NCBI RefSeq assembly: GCF_910592395.1
Contig: NC_088310.1
Span: 2,427,501 to 2,491,500 of the forward strand
DNA: 64,000 bases
Origin: Lineus longissimus
Lineage: Eukaryota; Nemertea; Pilidiophora; Heteronemertea; Lineidae
Direction: 5' to 3'
Positions 13,665-27,342 of the stretch are shown here, piece after piece. The position numbers and the translations under genes were made by a program. Numbering within the stretch: position 1 is the stretch's first letter; the number at the start of each line of letters is the position of its first letter. Under the pieces are notes generated by a model that saw only the letters and a program-made list of their open reading frames with translations, had not been told where the DNA came from and did not search any database.

Positions 13665-16600
13665 TATACAGACACCCTCCCATATAGGTCCACCTATACG
13701 GCTCTGCTGATTTTGACACCATGACCACAAACAAAAGGGTTGATAATGCAGATGGTCGACATGTCATGACCATCCGGGTGCCACTTCCAGAACTTATTGA
13801 TCAGAGGAACAAATTCTCAGACGGGAAGCATGTTAAATCTGTTAGTCGGGGAATAAATGCGATGCTATCAGCCTCTAGATTGGCAAGTGCATTATTTCGT
13901 ATCCCTCAGTTGGTGTTGTTGGTTTGACTGATGGGAACAATTCTAAGAAGACAATGTCATTTGGCTGCGCAGTAGAATTTCAATTTATAGTGGCCTTGTG
14001 GAGGACTATCAAGTGACTGCCAACAAATCAATGCTGGGGACCTTATCCCAAAACAGACAGTTGGTAGCTGGGCAGAGAGTTCAATATGAAGTACAAACTG
14101 CCTTTTTGCTTTTGCCTGCAATATGACCTTTGTAATCAGGACACCTCTCTTTACAGCATTCGTCAGTGCCAAGGGTGACCATAAAGAGAGGTTATATTGA
14201 ATTTTCCGATGTTTCCATCCTTATGAGTAGTCCAGATCTATTGTCACAAGTGTGAAATGTTGAAGATACTCAACTTTAAAAGATTGGTTGTCAAGGAACC
14301 AATGTGAAGAAGCTTATGATGCGCCATGCAGTATCTGCATATAAACATTCCCTCCATCTTAGCGAGGCCAATTATTGGGCGGTGATGGGTGACAATGGTA
14401 GAGAGCATACAGCTGGTCGAGAAAGAAGCTGCACACCCTCCTTTGATACCGGATTATTTACCCAAGCAATCGCCAAGGCAACAGCAATTTTGTCAATAAG
14501 TAGGTTTTGATGTTCTGGCCGGATTAGTCCAAATTCATGATTGACCACAAACATGTGGCTCAAAGCATTCATTCCCTCAAAGCAGAGGGGTTGTAATTAC
14601 TTGGCCTGGATATATGTACTTACTGCGGTGGAATTACGTCTTTCAGAACTATGGAGAAAAAACTGAGAAACTGTTTATAATTCATTAGATTGACGTTGTT
14701 GTCACTATGCAGGGAGTGGTGAGCAGTCACCATGACCGATGGGAACATTTTGTCACAAAAAAATGACAAATGACCAGCATCTCCTATACTATTTTTGACC
14801 AGCAAATGCCATCTCATCGAAACTTTGACCTACGCATGAACGATTTCAGCCCGCTTAAAGTGCTAGTCCATACATAATATAACATCCAATCCAACCCTCT
14901 CATCCTCAAGTGTTCGTCAATATGTATATTTACCAGACTCCTTACTATTGTTAGCACGTCAACATACCACCCCCGCAAGGCCACCACTTTCTTCCATTGC
15001 GTTTGATTCCCGCGTGGTTTCCATGGAATAATGCCATCGGTTAAACGGTTAGATATCTCCATATTGCATTATGGCTTGAAAGTGCAGTACCTTGCAACGG
15101 ATGTGGACCAGTAAAACCCGATAGACTTGAGTTCTAGATGAAGCGTCACCATGACAAAAGTGAGAGTCAAAATATAGAAGAATACTCAAATGGTTATTTT
15201 AACATTCGTCTTCTTCTCCAGCTTACATAGCTCACACCCCCTAATAGACAGGAATACTGAACATCTTGAGTCTGGAAAATATGCATATTTTCACAGGCAA
15301 GCGGGGTTACTTATAGCTAGTACTGTGCACAACTAAAGGATAATACACATGATTACCGCTGTATGCATAATTTATTCCGTTCTTGGGAGGTTTGTAGGAC
15401 AGTAGTATAGCTAAGTCATGATCACTGCATAGCAAATATGGCTACAATTGCAATTCATTACATGCATTACATAATGACTTAACTAAGAAGATTAGCGGCC
15501 AGTTACTTGATTCAATGAAATATTTACAGGGTCACACCATGTACTCAAACCATCAACATCTCAAACATTACTATTGGTTAATTAGTGAATTAGTTAATTT
15601 GTTGAGACGAATTGTGGGCATTTGGTCCAGAGTCAACAAATAAAGGAAGGCGGAAATAATTTGCTTGGAGTGGACGGAATATGGTTTCTATTGTTTGTGG
15701 GGGGAAAGTTACATGATCAACAGATATCACCTAGAACTGATGTTATTCTTATTGATTGGCTGACCAGCTGAACGACACAATAGACCTCGGCCCTCAAGTG
15801 CGCTGCAAACCAGATTCACTACAGTTGTAGGTAGTGTCATGAACATTTCATCTCAAGAGTACTGGTTCATCATAGGCAGCACTATTTTGGCTAGAGCTTC
15901 AAAGCAATATGACGCCTTCAAAATGAAGCCAATGCCCTTCTGAGGTCACTAGACACGCTAGTCGGCCACAAACCGGAGCCAAATAGATAAAATATCACAT
16001 CAAAACAGGTCGAGCACATACAATATTTGCAGCACATTGCACAATTCCCACCAACACAGGAAAATAACGAGGCATTATGGATACTTTAATGCAAAGTGAC
16101 TGTTATCACCAATAAATTTTGATATCCACAATTCATGAAGACAAAACGAGGAGAGATTGGTTTCAATTCTGAAACCATTAAGAGGAGAGAGCGTTTAAAT
16201 TTTACCCTAACTTTCATCAATCGCCAGTTGACCTACATGCAAGTAATAAACTATCACATGCAGTTAAATGTAGTTGTTTACAGTACATGTCAAAAGAAAT
16301 TTGAAAGAATATTCATGTAATGAAACATTTACGTAGACTAATTGTCAGGATGCTACTCTAGAAACGCATCACAATCAAATATATGGTATCATTGTATTTA
16401 CTCACTCAAGATCTAACAATTATACAAAATGTCAGGGTCGTTCCTATACAGACAATCACAATTTTTAAAACCAACTCGATAGTTGCCTGGTTCTAAATCT
16501 GAATAATACCGGTTATAATAATAGTTGATGGTAGACTAAACATACTCCCCCATATTTAACACACTCGTCTTGTACATAGTTGAAAGTATGATTAGCACCA

Positions 16601-16918
16601 ACATACTTTGATTTACAGAAGGAAATTCAAAATTTTAATGTTTTCATTGTGCTCACTTGTTTGAGATTTTTGTGCCGCCTTGTAAGAGTTAAGCATATAA
16701 TATTTATTTTTGCAGCACTATATGTTCATAAAAGTATTCTTTTCAGATTTTGCTGCTATTTATTTCAGTGAATGTCCCTCAAGTTTACAGTATGAATTGA
16801 TGTAAGAATTGGAAATGCAGATGTTTATGAAGAAAGGAATGAACAGTTGAAAATGTATGTTGCTTTGACAGAAGCAAGATATGTTTTAAACGAATGAGAC
16901 TAAAAATGTAAGGTAAGC

Positions 16919-16995
16919 TGGTACAATTATAGCCTAAGTGTGCAGCAATGTGTACTGCCAGCTGTTTTGTATACTGTGAAAGTTATAATTGTACC
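16919..16995. other. Short inverted-repeat element (12-bp arms)
   Basis: ggtacaattata at 16919-16930 is the exact reverse complement of tataattgtacc at 16984-16995, enclosing about 53 bp. It could be a very small MITE or a chance palindrome. Confidence 0.4.
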
Positions 16996-17270
16996 ACGTT
17001 ATAGTTTATATGGAGAAAGTTATAAAATATAATGAAAGTTATAGAATGGCAACACTGGATGAAGATTCCCTTTTGATATTGAGCAGAAATTTGGCAAATA
17101 GGGGCCAAAAAGTTATGAGTTTTATGACCTTACTAAAACAAAAATATGCATATTTCGAAGAAAAAAAGTTGTCAGATAAATCTTTTTACAAGAAGCTTTT
17201 TCGAGAAAAGTATATAGAATTTAAAATTGAAATTCATGAAAATTTGTCTAAGACTTGAAAAAATATTTAC

Positions 17271-17462
17271 TTCATTGACGGCATCATCGATTTTGTTAAC
17301 TACGTCCTGTTTCTCCTGTTCCTCAGGACTGAGCAATATGACAGGCGCTTCTCCATTGGTTTCTGCTTCTTTCTGGGGGGCCTTCCCGGGTACTAACCCA
17401 CCAGTCAAGTCACCCAGGCCACTCAGCCCGGGGATCTCCGGAGCACCTACTAGGGAAAGCAT
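17271..17462 (-). CDS. Candidate alternative first coding exon of the SNAP-25 gene
   Basis: A 64-codon GC-richer segment starting at an ATG with A at -3 and ending at a gtaaat donor in phase 0, the phase in which SNAP-25 exon 2 begins. The reading is a P/G/A-rich N-terminus (GAPEIPGLSGLGDLTGG) followed by an acidic helical end, SPEEQEKQDVVNKIDDAVNE. If joined to SLESTRRMLALAEE it would replace the usual first exon. Residues V, I and A would then fall at the a/d heptad positions held by M14, A18 and L21 in human SNAP-25. I do not recognise the extension. Alternatives are an exon of an unknown nested gene (ccctag just inside could be an acceptor) or chance. No transcript evidence is available. 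Confidence 0.4.
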
Positions 17463-19976
17463 CGTATAAGTCGTAAAGCCAAAACGTGCGAGGAAGATGT
17501 ATTTTTGGACACCGGGTCACACCAGTGTTAACTTTTAATCCCAAGCGTATCTTTATAAGTTAGATATCCAGGCAGCATGTATCTTTTCTATTTAAGTTAG
17601 TTATCCATCAATATTGCAATTAAATCCTAAAATTGAGAAATATCACATTAGATCCTCGTCAGACGCTCCCGACAAAAACTGTGTTATATCCCGGCCAAGA
17701 ATTCTGAATAAATGTATCCAAGGATCAACAGCACAAATAATCCATAAAAACTACTGCGAGCTAGTCATGCCGTTATATAGCATCGCTACAACTGCTAGCG
17801 CCATAGCTTAGCGTAATCATTGGAGGCTAGCAACTGAATGACTCTGCTACAGCAGCGACACATTCGCTCGCTCAAGTATTGACCGTTCAAATAATGGGTA
17901 GCTTTGCATTGGCGCTGAGGTATACATCTCATTAATTTTAGTCATAATATGAGATTACACTTATGGGTTTACCCCTTCAAGCTTGGTTTACATAATAGAG
18001 ATACACGCCCCTCTAAGTTGGATAGTCCTGCCCTGTCACCCTATATGACTTGATTGGTATTCATAAAGCTTTTAAGGTAATCCTACTTAGTCATCCTATT
18101 CAAGCAGTGTTGGAATTCATAATGCTTTAAAGCCAGGATATACCCGCTGGAAATCACGGGAATTAGTTGTCAGAGAGGTCCCAAGAGAACCGCTACTGTA
18201 CCACTTTCTCTAGTGTTAGGATTGGTCTTCATAAAGCTTCTTTTAAGATAGTCCCACTTAATAGTCACCGTATTTGACCTTTTTTACCTCTATTGAATAG
18301 ATGCATTGCCAAAGCCTATCTGGCACATACATTCACCACATTGTATCTCCCAGAATTCTAGTCTTCAGAGGAGGAAAATTCAGTTTTAATAAAAGACAAG
18401 CAGATTTTCCGCAGTTTACAGAATTGGAATACCCAACCCCTAAAAATTCTCATTCCTTTTCCCCACAATACATTTTTTACATACATGTGTCTATTGAATG
18501 CGCGCAATCTTTTGTGTAGACTCATCGCTAAAACACCACAAAATATTCAAAGCAGATGAGTCTGTCTATCGCATCACATAATTCATACTTCAAATTAATT
18601 TGATTATTTCTGCATAACATAAATTCTCTTGGTGACACGTTGTCATCAACACAGAGTTCTGCATTGTGGTCTGATACAGGGTTGACTGGTTCGTCTGAAA
18701 ACAGGCAAATCCTAGGAGAAAACCAGTGATAAAATGGAAAAAAATCCATCCAAGTTAACTCTATGGTCCAAATGCTGCCTGCAGCCCTATGCAGCCGCAT
18801 TCAAGCAACTCTGTTACATGTATGTCATCGAGCAAACAGACCAAAATATCAGAAACACAACTCATCTGATCTCTTTAATGGTGCAAATGAGAGTCACTGA
18901 ACAATAAGCTTAACCTGGCTGGGTCTGCCCCTGTGGCACCGAACGTATCAATCATATTGAACATACAAATAAACAGAACTCATCTCCTAAATTCTAAGCT
19001 AACATAAATGAGAGAGCTGTATTGGACATCAAGTGCCTCAGATGCATAGCGAGACATACATAAATGCGGGCTATTATCGAAAAACTGTTAGCAAGCACGC
19101 TGAATAGGAGAGAGATCCCTGAAGTACTATAGCGATTCATAATTGACGTCGACTTCAAGTTGGGAAAGAACTTGTCGAATAATTTATTAGCGAATCTTCA
19201 CACATGCGTGCAACAACAAAACAAAGAACCTTTCAAATCTGAAATTCATCATGCCATAACGGGGAAAAAACCAACTGTGGTGTTGTCAGAAAATCAATCT
19301 GGAGTTGGTATGCAACGTTGATGACACTTCCTCTCTCATATGTTTGGGATACATCGAGTAACAAGCTCAGCACTGGTCCCGCTCACACGGATTATAAAAA
19401 TAACTCCCTCTCTAAACCAAATGTTTATGGCACGTTGGGAGATGCACATAGCTTGGTTTCAGCTGTAAGTAACTGCCAACATACTTTACTCTGCCTCGGT
19501 TTTGCAACCTTCCTGCATTGTTAATGTTAGAAACAAACTTTTGCTCTGCTTCAATTCTCTACAAGTCATATATTTTTATTCAAAATGTCTTATCAAATCC
19601 AAAACAGAGATTGACCCCCTATCAAAACTCCCCTGAAGCCAAAAAACTTTCTAAATCTAAAGCTCTTGCTGCCACCAAATGGTTTTGATTGTTGTATTTA
19701 CACCCAGGGACATCACCACTGAAATATTCAGAAGTAATCCATCCCTTGATTGTCTGGTACTATTAAACATGCGCTACCCACTTCAGGCCATCTGATTATG
19801 AGGTTTACATCTAGTCTAATATTCATAACAGCTATTAAGCTGTATCATTGCTCCGTGTCTGTGAGCTGAAGGTCTAATGCTTTCATCTGTACATATCATT
19901 TGTGGTGCATAGGTCATTTTGGCTCTTACCCTTTCATATGATAGAACATGCCACTTCAATGGACACCAGGAATTGG

Positions 19977-20234
19977 GACATGCTCATTACTGTAATGGGG
20001 ATGATCGACTAACACAACACCCCTATTACTCAAGGTAACATGTCCCGACACCATATGGAATCTGCAGGACATGCTCATTACTGTAATGGGGATGATCGAC
20101 TAACACAACACCCCTATTACTTAAGTTAACATGTCCCAACACCATATGGAATCTGCAGGACATGCTCATTACTGTGATGGGGATGATAGACTATTACTCA
20201 AGTAAACATGGCCCCATTCCATTGTAATCTGCTG
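19977..20234. repeat. 91-bp tandem repeat, about 2.8 copies
   Basis: Units start at 19977, 20068 and 20159 with gacatgctcattactgt. The first two are almost identical; the third has an internal deletion and more changes. The unit contains the near-palindromic part taacatgtccc. Confidence 0.9.
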
Positions 20235-22617
20235 AAATGAAACCAAACAGTGGGAAAAATCACTTTATAGAAATGTTTTGTCAATCAAGTGCTTTTGGGG
20301 TACGAATCCATAAGAGGGGGAATCTGTCATCGTTTCCTGCACCCACAGGCTCTGCGTTAGTTACAATCTCCAAGCCGATAACTTACATCGAAATTAATCA
20401 GAAATAATCGGAGTAAATCCAGTCTTTGTGCTTTAATTTGCTCTTACATCATCGCAATACGCCACCAGCTACAGCTCTTAACTGTACTACTCAATCAATG
20501 TAAATAATTGATTAACCCTTGTGAAAGGAACCATCATTACCCCAAGTTTGTTGTTTCTTAGTACACATTACAAGTAAACAGTAACGTGTATAAACACCCG
20601 AGTAATAAAAACATAATTCCAGTTAACTTCACTGCGTAAAATATTCATCTGTTCCATAAATGGCAAAATGCTCCCATTAGATATTGCTATAATATTATGT
20701 AATAGTCTTTCACCATGAGCCAATATATTGCTTAACCTTATCAAACTTTTGCCCGTTTAGTGTAAAATAAAATAATGTTCAACACACTCCTTAATAAAGT
20801 TAGACTAATTGCCATTTTTAAGGTAAAATTTTGCGTAGGAAGCAACGTAATTCTATCAAGGCATTCCAAATTAGATTCCTGGGTGTCTGATGATGTCCCC
20901 CAGGAAACACATTATTCAAAGTTAGATCTTTTCTGTTCTATGCTGCAGGCATATGACGGCAAGACTGTCATGTCTTGCTTGAAATAGTACCAATGTTAAA
21001 ACTCATAGCGGACCAGTCTTAAAATTAGCATTGGCAAGGTCAAAGCATCCAAAACCTACCATGGTCCACTCTTTAAATCACCAATAATCATTCTCCTATA
21101 AGCAAAGTTATATGCCCAAGGTCTTACACAAATAGGTGGGCCTGAGAATCGAATATGTAACATTCTCATGCCCAAGCCTGGATGATCATTTGCACCCTCT
21201 AGGTGCCATTTTTGTTTTGGCCAGACTCCAAGTTAATGCAAGTCAGGTCACAGTATCCAAGAGCTAGCACAAGCAAGGTCACAGCAGAGCCCATTTTTCA
21301 CATGCCAAATCAATATTCTCCATATGCCAAACTGCTAGCGGGACCTAGTATGGGGCTTGTCCGTATGCTACTCTATGTAGCACGATACAAAGATACACAT
21401 AAACGCTTTGCTACCCGCGTGGTGACTTATTCCAAATCAATACCATAGCACGAATCATTGCGGCACCAAACTCTCCAAACCTACATTATTAAGTATGCAT
21501 CAGTATGGGCAAACGGATGCTTTATTTATTGTTACATACGCAATGAATAACTTGGCACCACATTTATGGATTGAGTCATGCAGCCGCTCACCAGAGATCG
21601 GCTTGCATGCTTTATAAGCCATTGACTACAACTTCCCATGCGGGACGATCGAAAAACATGATAAATAATGTAAATTGTTGTAGATGTAGAGTCCAAGTTC
21701 AATTATTTGCCTGTTTTGGAACATGTTGAAGTTGGCTACTATTAATTCACGACATACACAGCTACCAAAATTTCTCAAGAACCACCAAATCTGTCTTGCT
21801 TCATATAGCGATTTTACAAGACTTTCGCGGCAACAGACATATCATAGACAAGAAAGGCAATTCTGAAGATAAGATCTATGGAATTTGGACAGGGAAACCC
21901 AATTTCAATTATTTCCAGTCTGGGCAATCACGGGGTCATATGGCAGCTGCCACAGCTACGCCTTGGTACAATTCAGAAGAATGCTGTGCCATGCTGCACC
22001 CAGGGGTGCCCTTGTGCCCTTCTTACCCTCAAAACGAGTACCGTCCTAACACATAGTCAAGAGTTAAGACACATTTTCGATTTTCTTGATTTTTGGCCGA
22101 TTCCACGAATCTGACTTCATTTCATAATCTTATCCTATTTGACCAAAACTGCTCAAGGCAGAAGCACAGATTGACCAAATATTCCATCTGGAGGATCTAT
22201 AGAAAAGAAACAAGTATATAGTGCCCTGTGTTTATAATGGACACACCGCTAACAGTCTACCCCAGGTCCATCTATAATTCAACACACAAAATCAACAGCA
22301 ATTTCCACGAACGCGATTCAAAGTTCGGATTGATGCCAGCTCCATCTATACTAGAATATGCTAACTATGCTAAATCAACTATTAGCATTTCCTAGAATTA
22401 TTAAAAGCAGCTAGTAGCGATCCAGTTGATGCTGCCATCTATATTTTGTTAGGTTATGCTCTGTAGCTTCATGAGGTCTGAGGGAAACAGCTATCAACAC
22501 TTCAATCGAATCATACACTCAAGATTTAACCAGATGCTGTGAAATGGCACTGAAAATGTAAAGGCAGATTCATGGTCAGCTTTGATGCAATGCTTCATCT
22601 TTCATCTTAGCAACCAA

Positions 22618-23390
22618 CAGAGCATTCAACCCCACAATGCTTATGCCGCCAACAACATGTACATGAGACTCCAGGCCATATAGCATGTCTCACTTCCGAT
22701 CCACCCCGCAAAGAAGCAATCTAAATTGTGATTTAAATCACATGCGACGATAATCACTCATCTGTGGTGTTCATCACACATCACAGATGCTGCAAGCAAG
22801 CAATTACCAGTTTCAGCCGCAGATATGAGACAGGTTTTAGCCACAGATATGAGATGACCTTTTGTTGCAGTATAGCAAGTATCACCTCGGATCAATACTA
22901 TTCCAACAGGGCAACAGTCTAAGCACCTGGGGACTTGGTCTCAAGCCTAGATCTGTCTCGTCAAATTGTACCTGATTTTAACCTGCTCGGACACAAATGC
23001 GAAGTCAGAGGGATAGAGAGAAGGGCAAATGAGGGCTCCAAAGAGGTAATTTATGTACACCAAGCTCCTGATCTTGTTCACTAGATCGACATGTGACTTC
23101 TTCTGAGCACTGCTGTGCTCTTCCCTGACATATGAGTGGTATTGAAGATCAGCAACACTGCACTGGCAACCTGGCATTCAACTTGACAATGCTTATGTCG
23201 ATGTACTGCCTACTCAACATCATACTGCTTCTCAAACCACCGTGGCATGTCTCACCTCTGTTAAATACCATTCCAATAGTCTGAGCACGTAGGATTTGAT
23301 CTTAACCCAAGATCTATCAGAGTCAAGGGGGTTGGTGGTAGTTGACTCTAATTGTGACCTGCTTGGGACACAAATGAGTAGGCAGATTGT
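22618..23390. repeat. Diverged direct duplication, about 0.4-0.55 kb apart
   Basis: Blocks recur in the same order. gcattcaac..cacaatgcttatg near 22624 returns near 23174, gcatgtctcac near 22684 returns near 23245, and the stretch from ctattccaaca to ggacacaaatg at about 22898-22998 returns at about 23268-23373. The similarity is patchy, so this is an old duplication or two copies of one dispersed element. Confidence 0.4.
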
Positions 23391-24356
23391 TCGCGGGGTA
23401 CCAGTAAACAGAGCTTCTGAGTTCGATCTCTTGTCTTGGAACATGAGAGAGATAGAGAATTGAACATTTTCAGTCAGAATACATCCTATTCCCCTCGATC
23501 CAACACCCTCTCTTTCCCCAGGTTATTATCAGACATAGTTCAGTCTTTGCCAAACATGAACATTATTATGCCTTGTGATATCGATTAATTTCAAAACATC
23601 TTGTTTTCTTTATGTAATATTATTGGCCAACTGGCAGTTCACCGATAATCGTTTTGCTGAATGGCAATGATGAATTCAAACATGGCGGCTTCGTTAATTC
23701 ATGTTGGCGTTCGGTTGGACTGCTCGGGGGGGTCTTGTCCTTGAGCTTTAAATTTGTAAAATATTCAACAGCATGTGGACCTGGACACAAATATAGAGAG
23801 AACATTTTCTGAGTGAGCTATAGCTTGCTCGTGTCAGTTAGAGTGCAGCTTTTTCCTAAAATGTGACCCACGCTGACCAGATGAGTTGCAATGCCCAAAG
23901 CGTTGTGCATCTCCAACGACCTTCAGTGACCTTTGCAACACCATTAAACGTGAATTGATGACCGACAAGGCAGACAAGAGGAGGAGATTACCTCACCAGC
24001 AAAGAGGAGATCACAGGGAAGTAATCATATGAGCTAGCGGCATCTGTCTGCATCAAAGAAGTATCCATCCACATTCTGGACTCAGCTCAGCAACCATTTT
24101 TGAGCATGAACAAAGTTTGGTTTTTATTGACAAAGATTCCCCCATCAGATTCTTTGATTTCTTGTATCCCCTTCAAAGATCTATTCTTTACGATAACACC
24201 CACAGAGTCAAATTGCACTGTATATTGATTTTGAACTGAGGATATCAAACCAAAATCAATGTATTAAGCTTTAAAGAGCCACAGGAGACAAAAATTTCAA
24301 ATCGAATAAGACGTCCATTGTCATTGATAGAAAACTGGAAGATATTCCTCAGTTTT

Positions 24357-24374
24357 ACTCTCTCTCTCTCTCTA
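24357..24374. repeat. Short (TC)n microsatellite
   Basis: An uninterrupted ctctctct run of about 18 bp within the SNAP-25 intron. Confidence 0.8.
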
Positions 24375-26603
24375 AAGCTGAAAGAATCTGAGTTGATGTC
24401 GACATGACGTGAAATTTTTCTGGATAGCATAGAACTGTGCTGCTGGAAGTGACTGCAATGCCTGCTGGAGGTGGTGAGTCATGCTCAGAATTGGGATTGA
24501 AGACTCAATGGGTGAAAAGCAAAGCCACAAAATAGCAATAAATTCATGGTATGTCAACAGCATGGAGCGAAAGTAGCCGCTGGATAGCAACAATCCACTC
24601 TAAAGCCATAACTTGCCACAAAAGAAGAACCATCTTCATGCAGTCAAAAGATGAAAAAAAGACCATAATGAAGACAGCCAGGGAAAAAAAGATAAGTGAT
24701 GGGCAATGAATAGATTCCATCCCCGAACAACATGACTGCTTGGCATACAGTGCACGTCTTGCTTGATATCAGATATTCACCACCTCGCCACAATCAGCAA
24801 CCTGGATTCTGCGAGATAATTCCCCAAGCACCATGTCAGATAGAAAAGTGCATTATGAGTATGACAACGTTGGCGTGTATCAGCGTATATATGCGGTAAT
24901 TTGAGTTAATGCACACTGCACACACACACCAGCAAGGCAAATGGGAGTTCCAAGACTTCATCTCTGAATCTAACGGTCATGACGGTAGATGACAATACAT
25001 AGTTTTGCCTTCAACTATATTCTTCTTCAACAAGATCAACCCTAACCTTTCCAATCATAGCCTTGGGGTATAATTGCACTTGCAGTGATCCAACACCTGT
25101 CTCACGATGCTGACGTCACTGCAAGTGTGATGAGCAGTTTTCTCGATTCCTAATCACCCTTGAGAATTGATTTTTCCTTTGGGAAATCGATCAACCAATT
25201 CGTCATTTCTTCTTCTTCACAGGCGGTTGTGGTTCACAGATGATCAATAGAACTAAACCGAATGTTAACCAGATACAGACCACAAAATACACCTTGCTGT
25301 TCTGACCCACGGTATCATACAGTCAAGAACTATCGCCACTTTGGGAGGTAACATCCTAGTCATATCGCGAGGTTCCCTTCCAGTGGGAATATTACATTGG
25401 TGCTGGAATGGGAGGAAGTTCCCAATGGAGAGATGGAGGAATGTCCTGATGGAGAGATACAGTGATACAAAACCCTTGGAGTAAGAATATCAATCGCCTA
25501 CAGCATCCATATTCCATCAGTTGTTCGCTTGGTATCCATGGTGAAGCAATCAAGCTTGACATTTCAGCTTCGCTGCTAATGATAATAGCTACCACAGGGC
25601 AGAGTTGCTCCCATTCAATGGCTCCTTTTACATGCGGGAACATATCTGCTTTCTTTCCAACACGAGACACTCCTCAAGGTATTCACAGTCCCCTTTACAA
25701 ACCTCTTTTATGGCAATAAAAAGCATGATACGTACAGGACCACCCGAGGAATGGATGAGGAGAAACTTGGATAAAGAGATACTTGGAATTCAGATTTGTT
25801 CATATTGTTTCTCACTAAACATGCTAAGCCCAATCAGTCCTTAAATGGTTAAAATGCATTACTCATGTCATGCAGACACTTGAAAGTGTTATTTTTTAAA
25901 ATGCCTATCAATAACCAGAAAGAAATCTGTAACGCAAGCTGTATAATTTATAGAAAACAATTGGAACACCCAAATCCAGGTATAATATAGCTGGAGGCAA
26001 ATCAACACAGACTGATCACCTTCATTCATATGCAAACATTTCGATTTTTAAAACAGTTCATTCAAGATCAGAGATGATGGGAAAACTAAATGCATTGCTG
26101 TTATAGGATATCGGCCTATTTTCACCACGCTGGCAAGGCCGGTACAGCATGCAGTAGTGCGTTAGTTGGCGTGTTTTTTTTACTTGTGGACAGATATGAT
26201 GTAGGATATGGCTCATTTTGATGAAAAAATAGTCAAAGAATGTCAGTGGTCTTAGGAAACTCTGTGTTAACGCAATGAAGCCAGTCATGAGTCATTGATT
26301 ATCGTGGGAATAAATCAATTCACTTGCAGCGACAATCTAAATGTTTTGCCAAGGACATGACCAAGCAACAACTTAGCAAATGTAACGTTATTCACGCTGA
26401 TAAACATTGATCACATTTCAGCAAATTACTTCACATTCAATTAGCTGTCCTTGTCAATTAAAGTCAAGGAACTCATCCCAGATACTGAACAAGTCATCCT
26501 GGTACATGTACACAAACACCTAGTAGAAATACACTAACTACTACTATACTAGAGGCCATTTTGCAGTGAATGGAGTATGGTCTATCTTTAACCAAACCAG
26601 TTG

Positions 26604-26946
26604 TTAAAGCGAACTGGAACCGCCGAGCGATTTATTCAACTTTTCGACTTTCACCGCCCGAGAAAGTCGAACTTCCAACTTCATATTCGAGTTCAGATTT
26701 GTAGCTCCGCCCCCAGTGCCCGAGCATGCGCAGTTCAATTTGTTATTATTGAGAATCATGTGAGAATCACGTGAGTCATGCGATCTTTCATTCATGAGTT
26801 TTCGTAGTAAATTCCATAGTAGTGACGTCACTCAATGATTGACAGCTAGGCGCCATGTTTCATTCATGCCTCGTTCTGATCACCCGATACGCGGGAAATG
26901 AAAACGAGGTCATACGAACTGGCTCGGCGGTTCCAGTTCGCTTTAA
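26604..26946. mobile_element. TTAA-flanked MITE with perfect terminal inverted repeats
   Basis: The left end ttaaagcgaactggaaccgc (continuing cgagc) at 26604-26628 is the exact reverse complement of the right end at 26922-26946. Removing TTAA from each side leaves a 21-bp inverted repeat starting agcgaactgg. TTAA target duplication is typical of the piggyBac superfamily, so this is a likely non-autonomous piggyBac-type element of 343 bp; the family assignment is inference. The interior is CpG-rich, with a TGACGTCA CRE-like site, a ccgcccg block and gcgcatgctc-like sequence. It sits only about 140 bp past the SNAP-25 exon 1 donor. Confidence 0.7.
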
Positions 26947-27086
26947 GGTCAGCAAAAGAGCCATGTGGAACATTTGTTATGAGTACTAACGCTAACAGCA
27001 GACGAACCGCAAATTTACAAATATAGACCAGACATATTCACTATTCAGTAGCAAATGGCCATCAAAAGGCAAAGTTTCAACCTTAC

Positions 27087-27161
27087 CTCATCTGTGGTTG
27101 TATTACACTTTAGCTGCAACTCAGCCAGCTCGTTACGCATCTCATCTTCTGTCTTCGACAT
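27087..27161 (-). CDS. SNAP25: SNAP-25/SNAP-23 family t-SNARE, coding exon 1 (N-terminus)
   Basis: Twenty-five codons from ATG to a gtaagg donor: MSKTEDEMRNELAELQLKC followed by NTTTDE. Human SNAP-25 starts MAEDADMRNELEEMQ and its first coding exon also ends in ..DE just before SLESTRRML, so content and boundary match. Hydrophobic heptad positions (L12, L15, C19, T22) continue into exon 2 and start the Qb SNARE helix. The exon extends upstream as 5' UTR to an acceptor (ttttttgcag) at 27315, so at least one non-coding 5' exon lies at higher coordinates. The start codon is the only in-frame ATG upstream of the conserved MRNEL. The protein acts at the plasma membrane in vesicle fusion. Confidence 0.92.
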
Positions 27162-27314
27162 CTTGCCTACCTAACGATTCTGTCAAGTTCGTCGGTGAAA
27201 AGGTTCAGGGATTCAACAATGCCAATGAAGCCTTCAAAACTGGCAATGAATCGTCTGAATGAAGGAACTACGTTTCTTTGATGCAACAACTCCTTAGTTT
27301 AAATCTTGTCTACT
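27162..27314 (-). other. 5' UTR part of SNAP-25 coding exon 1
   Basis: 153 nt between the ttttttgcag acceptor (minus strand) and the ATG. Part of it recurs just upstream (27343-27482). The exon that supplies the rest of the leader was not identified. Confidence 0.6.
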
Positions 27315-27342
27315 CTGCAAAAAAGCAAAACATTGGTACAGT

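Larger units (their letters stand above)
1687..17270 (-). other. SNAP-25 intron 1, distal half
   Basis: The 25.4-kb intron between the two SNAP-25 coding exons. In this half I see a foldback element (3566-3733), a Tigger-like MITE remnant (9731-9887), a SINE-like piece (about 12775-12860), a 12-bp-arm hairpin (13637-13664), an unassigned open segment on the minus strand (9500-9689) and homopolymer C at 2985-2999. No further SNAP-25 exon was recognised. The many 60-110 codon open frames carry no domain I know and lack paired splice sites. Confidence 0.6.
17463..27086 (-). other. SNAP-25 intron 1, proximal part
   Basis: The rest of the large intron. It holds a 91-bp tandem repeat (19977-20234), a diverged duplication (about 22618-23390), a TC microsatellite near 24357 and a TTAA-flanked MITE (26604-26946). 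A short GC-richer stretch near 23670-23730 contains aaacatggcggcttcg, which resembles a YY1 site, but there is no further promoter evidence. No coding exon is seen. Confidence 0.55.

Noticed and set aside
19977-20234. CRISPR-like array
   Set aside because: Adjacent direct repeats without spacers in an animal genome; it is a simple tandem repeat.
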